Origin: Anthonomus grandis grandis
Taxonomy: Eukaryota; Arthropoda; Insecta; Coleoptera; Curculionidae
Length of the DNA stretch: 64,000 nt
NCBI RefSeq assembly: GCF_022605725.1
Contig: NC_065551.1
Location: 28,830,001 to 28,894,000, forward strand
Direction: 5' to 3'
Both the position numbers and the translations under genes were made by a program. Every line of letters starts with the position of its first letter. Within the stretch, counting starts at the first letter, position 1. A model generated the notes under the pieces. It searched no databases. It was not told the DNA's origin and was given only the letters and a program-made list of their open reading frames with translations. Below are positions 57,540 through 64,000 of the stretch, one piece after another.

Positions 57540-58235
57540 AACGTGATTTATAAATAAATTAATTAATTAGTCCAGGCATTTGAGTTATAATGTTTATTTA
57601 AAGGTCTGTAATAGTAAGAAATCTGCAGTTCAACTGCCTGAAATTATAACATAATTTAAATTATCAAAAATACTAAGAAATGTTCAGTTCAACAGCCTGT
57701 ATTTGTTAAGTTATTTTAACTTAAACGTTAACTATAAATTAATTCGCCCATGCATTTAAAGCATAATTTTAAATAAACTGCCTGAATTAATAAGAAATCT
57801 ACAGCTCGACTGCCTAGTATTAAAAAATAATTTGAACCTTAATGGTAATAACGTTATAAATTAAATAATTAATTAATTAGTATAGGCATTTGAGTCATAA
57901 TTTAAATTAATGTGTCTAAAATGATAAGAAATTTTATTCAGTTCTAGTACCTGAAATTGTAAAATAATTATAACTTAAACGTTAATTAGGTATTAATTAA
58001 TTGATTATTCTAAATATCTGCGTCCTAATTTTAATTAACGTGACTTAAATGATAAGAGATCTATAGTTCGACAGCCTAGAAATATAAAATAACTTAAACA
58101 TTACCTATAAATTAATGAATTATTTAGTCCAGATTATGAGATATAATTAAAATGCCTAAAATAGTAAAAAGTCTATAGACCGACTGCCTGGAATTGGAAC
58201 CTAATTTTAATTTAAATATCATTAATTATTGAAAA
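57540..58235 (-). repeat. degenerate tandem array, ~120-130-bp monomer, reverse orientation to the 11.6-kb array
   Basis: AAGAAATCTGCAGTTCAACTG, then CCTGAAATT and variants recur at about 57618, 57675, 57790, 57925, 58045 and 58170, each followed by TTAACTTAAACGTTAA-like and AATTAATTAATTAGTCCAGGC-like parts. The reverse complement matches the units at 11.62-12.13 kb (GTTGACTT, CCTGGAATTGTAAAATAA, TAATTAATTAAT). One unit is short (57 bp). Confidence 0.65.
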
Positions 58236-59860
58236 TGTTTAAAAATATCCGAATTATCGAAAAAAGCAACATATAATTAATTAGCTGAATTATAGTTAAA
58301 TTAAAAATAACTAAGATTATTATATTATTCCAGACAGTATGATTTATTTTTGGCCATCGTTTCGTATTCGTATTTGACCATCTTCACATATTGAAAATGC
58401 AGGCAACTTTGGTCAACAAAGTATTAATAACATAATAAAGGAATAAATTTTTTCAGGTAACGAAACTGATAGCAATTTACAGATTTTTAATTATTACTAA
58501 AATAACAATACATATAATAAAATTTGTGAAAGCATCAAAGTTATAGAAATGTTATTATTGGTTGGATGTTATGCAATTTTTTCTTAGTTCTAACCATGTA
58601 TTTTGTGTAGTAATGCTTTATTTTCATATTATATTATCCAAAAAAATTATTCATAAAGCTTAAAGTTTACTAATTAATTAAAATATAAATTTACATTATT
58701 TTAAATTAAATTTTTATTTTTGATTGAAATTTTAACAAATAAAGATAATAGGGGAAATATTAAAACCAATTGTGAAAGTAAACAAAATTAAAATAAAATT
58801 TAGGAAAAAAGATTTATTATTTAAAAATTATTCCAATAAAGGTAAATAAGTATGCGCATATTTTTTACTATTTTCTAGTGAAATTATTTTAGTTAAAAAA
58901 TCGTAGATTAATAACCATTTTCTTAGTTTCTTATTAATATTACATAATTACTTTTTTTAAATAATATCATACTAGTTTTTAATTGTTAATAATATTACTA
59001 ATTTAGGTACAAGATAATTAATTATATCTGCGGTCAAAGAAATAGTATGACATGAAAAATTATAATATTTTCATTTTTTGGTTTATTTTTTTAAATAGGT
59101 AAGAATGTTACTACTAAAATACTAACACAGTTAAATCAAATAATAAATTGGACACATGAGAATTTACTACCTACCACTTGATCATTTACTTTAATAATAT
59201 ATATTTAATTATTTAATACTTACAGGCAAGTATAAATAAAAAACTTAGATATAAGATTTATTATTAATTATTTTATCAAAAGTTAATTACATTTTGTATA
59301 TATCCAATTTAAAACTAAAAGACCCATCTTAGTTTGTATAACAATGTTCTCCCAACAGAAATGCAATAAAGCATAATTGTGAAAAAACTTTTTTTTCTAT
59401 TAGGTTTCTTGGCCTTTTATAAATAAAAGAGGCAAAAGTACTGTAGAAATATAAAAGCGTGAAAGGGCGTTTTAATAAATTTTTAACGTTAAAAAGTTTT
59501 TAATATTTGATGAGCTGGATGTTCGCGACGTGCAAGATGTAAATAGTATGAATTTTTAGCTAGTTTATAGCGCGCTGAGAGCGAATGGCAAATTTAATTT
59601 CTCGGGCTCCATAAAAGTCTGCTTTCAGTTACGCTTATATTGTTTTTTGTACTTTTATCATACGAAATGGAGATCTTGAATTTATAGACCTCTTTATTAT
59701 ATTAGCTCTTTAATAGCTTCTAAAATTTCAACTATAAGTCCTATGGGAAAAGTTTTTAGCTTTTATCCAATAAAATTTTTGCAGAAATACCAGTGCGTTT
59801 AGAGGTGAATTTAATGTAAATGTAAAAGGCAAAACATTATTTTTGCCAGGAAGATTTCAC
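58236..59860. other. AT-rich non-coding; GC-richer patch at 59510-59640
   Basis: The patch (GATGTTCGCGACGTGC, TAGCGCGCTGAGAGCG) has no open frame and may be conserved non-coding DNA. The rest is featureless. Confidence 0.3.
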
Positions 59861-59875
59861 TTAGTTTTAAATCAG

Positions 59876-60140
59876 TTTATATCCGATAAAGTGATCTTCA
59901 TATATCCCAATAAATAAAGATTTCACACATGAGGATATTTCATGCTCTTAAGGCAAAATTTAAACGGAAAATTATGAACTTTAGGTTAATAACTATTATA
60001 ACTCAACGTAATATAATATGTTACTCAGCACTGATAAAGTGATCTTGATATGTCCCAGTAGACAAAGATTTCATACTAAGTATATTCTTATAATATGGCA
60101 ATATTTCATGCTCTTCAGCTAAAATTTGAAAGGAAAATTT
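59876..60140 (+). repeat. tandem duplication, ~150-bp unit, two diverged copies
   Basis: GATAAAGTGATCTTCATATA, then ATAAAGATTTCA and ATTTCATGCTCTTAAGGC (59885-59960) match GATAAAGTGATCTTGATATG, then CAAAGATTTCATAC and ATTTCATGCTCTTCAGCT (60036-60122). Confidence 0.65.
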
Positions 60141-62315
60141 AACGTAATAATTAAGATCCAAAGTGTACTTTATAATATGTAAAGGACCTGTTATAATATA
60201 TATTTTTTTTACCTATTTTACATCGAAGCGTCTACCTCAATAATGAAATATATTTATAATAAATAAGAAAGCAGAAAAAAAAAAAAAAATTTGCTCCTTT
60301 TTAATTTATTTTGATTATTAAACCATATTCTTAGATTTAATGTTGTCATTTTTGTATCATGCAGATTTTGTCATGCTAGAATAAAAATAAACAGCAATTT
60401 TTCAGCTATTTTTAAATTGCCGGGAATCATGTTAACACTTTTAAAAAGCAATTGGAAACACTTTTAGATTTTACGGCTACGGTTCCATTTGCCTTTCCTT
60501 ATGTTTCCTTTTAGAAATGTGTTTTGAGGATAAAAGAAACGTACGCTTAGGGTCCAGTTGCAAACAGTTTTTAAATTATTTACCTAATGCTACAGAAGTT
60601 GCCAAGAAAAGGTTGGTATTTTTGTAGGAGCATATTATTTCCTAACAGCAATAATTATTCATTTATCTTAGGTCTTTATTTTATGGCATTTCGCTTATAG
60701 TAACGTAAGAGAATTAATAAGCAGTTTTAAACCATTTTTATTTCAACTAAACTAAAATTATGCCTAAGTTCTGGTAGACGGTCAGTATCAGCTTCAGGCC
60801 TGTAAGATATTTTTTTTTTATTTTTGTTTATATAAAAAAAAATTATCAGAAAAAACAAACTGTTATCAGCGCAATAAAATTTACTCTTTTTTTTTTTTGG
60901 TAAACATTTCAAACATATCATTCTCTAAGATAGAAGAGAAAACAATAGTGAAATGAATAAAAACACTTTGTTTCTTGTCATTTATCATGTTTGAAGTGAC
61001 GTATTTATAGATTCGAAAATTGTATTTATTGAATAGGCTTAATGGCGCATCAAATAAACATTGAACGACGATAAATAACTTTTGTTGCTTATAGGGTTTC
61101 ATACTTAATATAACATTTACGTTTACTTACAAGCCAATTTGTTTTGGACCTGGCATGAACAATTAAAAAAAATTTACATAACCTTGGTAATTTTTATTTT
61201 AATAAGCCCTTAGTAATATTTCTGCTAAAGCGAAAAGAAAAATGCTTAATTTTAGTTAAAAGGAAATATTCTGCTTTAAATCTAAAGCAGAAATGTTCCG
61301 TTACCGTTGCTCTTTGAAGCAGGTGCTGTTATTTTTCATACAAGAAAATTATATTGCTTTAAAAATTACAGCAAAAAGAAAACGAGAACATGATTTTTTC
61401 TTAACCGGCTTTTTAATTAATAAACCTAAAAATCAGTATACATATATTTCAATTTATTTTTAGACATCAATTTATTGTACATTATTGTCTTTCATGTTTT
61501 TTTGTTATATTAGGTTAAAATTTCAGGATCTAAATAATTTATTTTATTTTTAAAGAAGAAAATGTATTTACGAAACTTTGCAATATTCCAAATTCCAAAC
61601 TTCTCCTTTTTTTGTCTTTACTATCAATTTTGTTCCGTTACTAAAGAGAATATTTGGGATCAAAGACGATGCAAATGGAATTTGAATATGTCGTAAATAA
61701 CTTACATTCTTTGATACCAAAAAAACTCAGTAAGAATAAGGGAGCTCATTACGTCACAAAGTAGCTGGTGACAACTAATTGGTAGAATGTGCGTTTTTCA
61801 TATCTAGAAGCATAAGTCGCCTACATCCATGTTGCATCTCAAAATATCTCTGAATCAACAATAACTATTGAAATGACATATTTAGTTTTAAACTAATAAT
61901 TAAAAAAAAACAGCTTAGGGTTTAGAATACCTTATTTAAATAAGCATAGCTCGCTCATCAACTTCAGTGCTTTTGGTATGATTCTTTAAAATATTTATTA
62001 CGAAAAAATAAATCTGGTCTTTTTTTGATTGGTTTTTATAAATTTAAAGCCATTTTTCTTATAAATAGTAGCATTTTTTTTCATTTGGTATATTTTACAG
62101 AACGTCCGCACTCTGTGATTTTGAATGAATCAATACTTTACTAAATTATAATAAATAAAAATGGTAGCTCGTGGACTTGAATAACCTAATTCTCAGCTAC
62201 TTTAAATGTGTCATAACTTTTAGTTTTAATTTTCATATTATATTATTATAATTATTTTTAATGTCTTAAAGAATGGCCCTTAGATTGCGTTACAGTATAA
62301 ACACAGATGCCATGT
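60141..62315. other. AT-rich non-coding sequence
   Basis: An imperfect stem (TCTGCTTTA..TAAAGCAGA) occurs at about 61270-61291. The short minus-strand frames at 60727-61102 are featureless. No gene is supported. Confidence 0.35.
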
Positions 62316-62319
62316 TCTT

Positions 62320-62420
62320 TGAATGGTTTACCTTTTCATATATTAGTGAGATTAATTTATAATTTGAAACGTGTTAGATGGCGCTATAGGTGCTCATTCC
62401 AAAATTATGGGCTTAATTTA
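62320..62420 (+). repeat. dispersed repeat fragment, copy 2
   Basis: Partner of about 14980-15085, with TTAGATGGCGCTATAGG and TGCTCATTCCAAAATTATG as the best-conserved core. Confidence 0.45.
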
Positions 62421-62667
62421 AATGAATTTGTTAGTTGAATAGAAGTCCATATTTTGTAGGAGAAGTGTATATAAATAATCTACATGCATTTTTCTTGAAG
62501 AAAAAGACTTCCCCATTTTGTAATCTTTAAATGAATTTATTCATTTATAAAAACTATATCCAAATGCATATACTTCATCATAATTTGTTTTTGGGATAAC
62601 CGAAGACACCCTGGGATAAAATTAGAATTGGGCAAAATGATCAGCAATTAAATGGTAGATATTTATA

Positions 62668-63932
62668 CGGTGTTTTCGTAATCTAAATGATCAGAATAAG
62701 ACGCTGGTATACTTAGTTTGATTTAAAAAAAAATCAATTTTTGGTGAAAAATTTCGATACGGGGGGCTATACCCGAAAAATGAAAAATTCCAAACTTTGA
62801 AGGTCGATATCTCGGCTTCTATGGGAGCTATCGGGAAAATTCCGACAGTTTTGTCTTAATTTCGTCACTCTGAATCCAACGAGACCATCTGCAAATTTGT
62901 AGCTTTTACAATAGCCGAGATATGGCATTTTCGATGCCCATTTTTGGCCTCAAAACGGACGTCGAAAACGACATTTTTCAGGATTTTCAAAGTGCTCTCA
63001 TTCCCTTAGTTCTGCTCCGATCTTGTCATAACCCGGTGTTTTCGTAATCTAGATGATCAGAAAAAGATGCTGGTATACTTAGTTTGATTTCGAAAAAAAT
63101 CAATTTTTGGTGAAAAATTTCGATACGGGGAGGTATACCCGAAAAATGAAAAATTCCAAACTTTGAAGGTCGGTATATCGGCTTCTATGGGAGCTATCAG
63201 GAAAATTCCGACAGTTTTGTCTTAATTTCGTCATTCTGAGTCCAACGAGGCCATCCGCAAATTCGTAGCTTTTACGATAGCCGAGATATGGCATTTTTGA
63301 TGCCCATTTTTGGCCTCAAAAACGGACGTCGAAAACGACTTTTTCAGGATTTTCAAAGTGCTCTCATTCCCTTAGTTCTGCTCGGATCCTGTCATAACCC
63401 GGTGTTTTCGTAATCTAGATGATCAGAATAAGACGCTGGTCTACTTAATTTGATTTCGAAAAAAATCAATTTTCGGTGAAAAATTTCGATACGGGGGGGT
63501 ATACCCGAAAAATGAAAAATTCCCAAATTTTGAAGGTCGATATCTCGGCTTTTATGGGAGATTTTGGGAACATTCCAACGGTTTTGTCTTAGTTTCGTCA
63601 TTCTAAATCCAACGAGACCATCCGCAAATTCGTAGCTTTTACGATAGCCGAGATATGGCATTTTTGATGCCCATTTTTGGCCTCAAAAACGAACGTCGAA
63701 AACGACATTTTTCAGGATTTTCAAAGTGCTCTCATTCCCTTAGTTCTGCTCGGATCCTGTCATAACCCGGTGTTTTCGTAATCTAGATGATCAGAATAAG
63801 ACGCTGGTTTACTTAGTTTGATTTCAAAAAAAATCAATTTTTGGTGAAAAATTTCGATTCGGGGGGGTATACCCGAAAAATGAAAAATTCCAATCTTTGA
63901 AGGTCGATATCTCGGCCTCTATGGGAGCTATC
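62668..63932 (+). repeat. tandem satellite array, ~366-bp monomer, about 3.5 copies
   Basis: The string TATACCCGAAAAATGAAAAA recurs at 62769, 63134, 63500 and 63868, giving periods of 365, 366 and 368. Monomers are highly similar (mostly single-base differences and G-run length changes). Each has CGATATCTCGGC, then ATGGGAGCTATC, TTTTGTCTTA.TTTCGTCA, GATAGCCGAGATATGGCAT, CCCATTTTTGGCCTCAAAA and ATAACCCGGTGTTTTCGTAA. The array starts within a monomer at ACGGTGTTTTCGTAATCT and breaks off at 63932 within another. It is less AT-rich than the surroundings. Minus-strand frames here are by-products of the repeat. Confidence 0.92.
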
Positions 63933-64000
63933 TATATGGGAGAATAGACTAAGACATCACACAACCATATATATTTCCACTGATGGAAAAATGATAATAA
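63933..64000. other. unique sequence after the satellite break
   Basis: At TATATGGGAGAATAG the satellite pattern stops and AT-rich sequence follows to the window edge. Confidence 0.6.

Noticed and set aside
63100..63661. Two similar minus-strand frames of 64 and 89 codons that start alike
   Set aside because: They are the same stretch of the 366-bp satellite read in successive monomers; frame lengths differ because of small indels, so no selection for protein is apparent.
1..64000. tRNA, rRNA, CRISPR arrays and bacterial-type operons
   Set aside because: I saw no tRNA B-box in a foldable context, no rRNA-like sequence, no regularly spaced short repeats with unique spacers, and no prokaryotic gene organisation.

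Overview
The window looks like intergenic or intronic DNA from an insect nuclear genome. It is very AT-rich, has almost no long open reading frames, and the recognisable coding matter all belongs to transposable elements of kinds common in insects: BEL/Pao, piggyBac, a mariner-like element with a 41-residue-type D-D spacing, and degraded non-LTR retrotransposons. I cannot name the species. A beetle or another insect with a large repeat-rich genome is a guess. I found no complete host gene, tRNA, rRNA or CRISPR array. The only candidate host-type coding piece is the start of a minus-strand reading frame at the left edge (1-373), which has one in-frame stop and runs out of the window.

Layout. 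1-373: start of a minus-strand gene or pseudogene. 5650-8033: piggyBac relic bounded by TTAA sites and matching terminal inverted repeats. 11.48-12.13 kb: degenerate tandem array with a strong hairpin beside it. 13.69-14.28 kb: a lone diverged copy of a ~366-bp satellite that itself carries a 177-bp insert with 17-bp inverted ends. 15.6-17.5 kb: two inverted copies of a ~0.5-kb repeat around a GC-richer spacer. 17505-24462: a BEL/Pao LTR retrotransposon with seemingly identical LTRs and a TTGAG target duplication, lying inside the right copy of that repeat. 25.05-25.90 kb: long imperfect palindrome. 30.4-32.7 kb: direct ~0.8-kb duplication. 41.7-42.8 and 45.7-46.0 kb: two different LINE fragments. 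50.1-51.3 kb: mariner-like relic. 52.5-56.5 kb: degenerate tandem array. 57.54-58.23 kb: tandem array related to the 11.6-kb one, in the opposite orientation. 62.67-63.93 kb: tandem ~366-bp satellite. The rest is AT-rich sequence with a few GC-richer islands that could be conserved regulatory DNA.

Togetherness. No genes here form a pathway. The history readable from the sequence is one of nested insertions: an old inverted-repeat family, then a young BEL/Pao copy inside one arm; an old satellite copy, then a small inverted-repeat element inside it. The BEL/Pao copy is the only nearly intact coding unit, but its gag-pol frame has one nonsense codon just after the integrase catalytic core.

I did not find evidence for a new multi-gene system. 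The best leads are the two dispersed tandem-repeat families, the nested insertions, the long perfect hairpins and the GC-richer islands.
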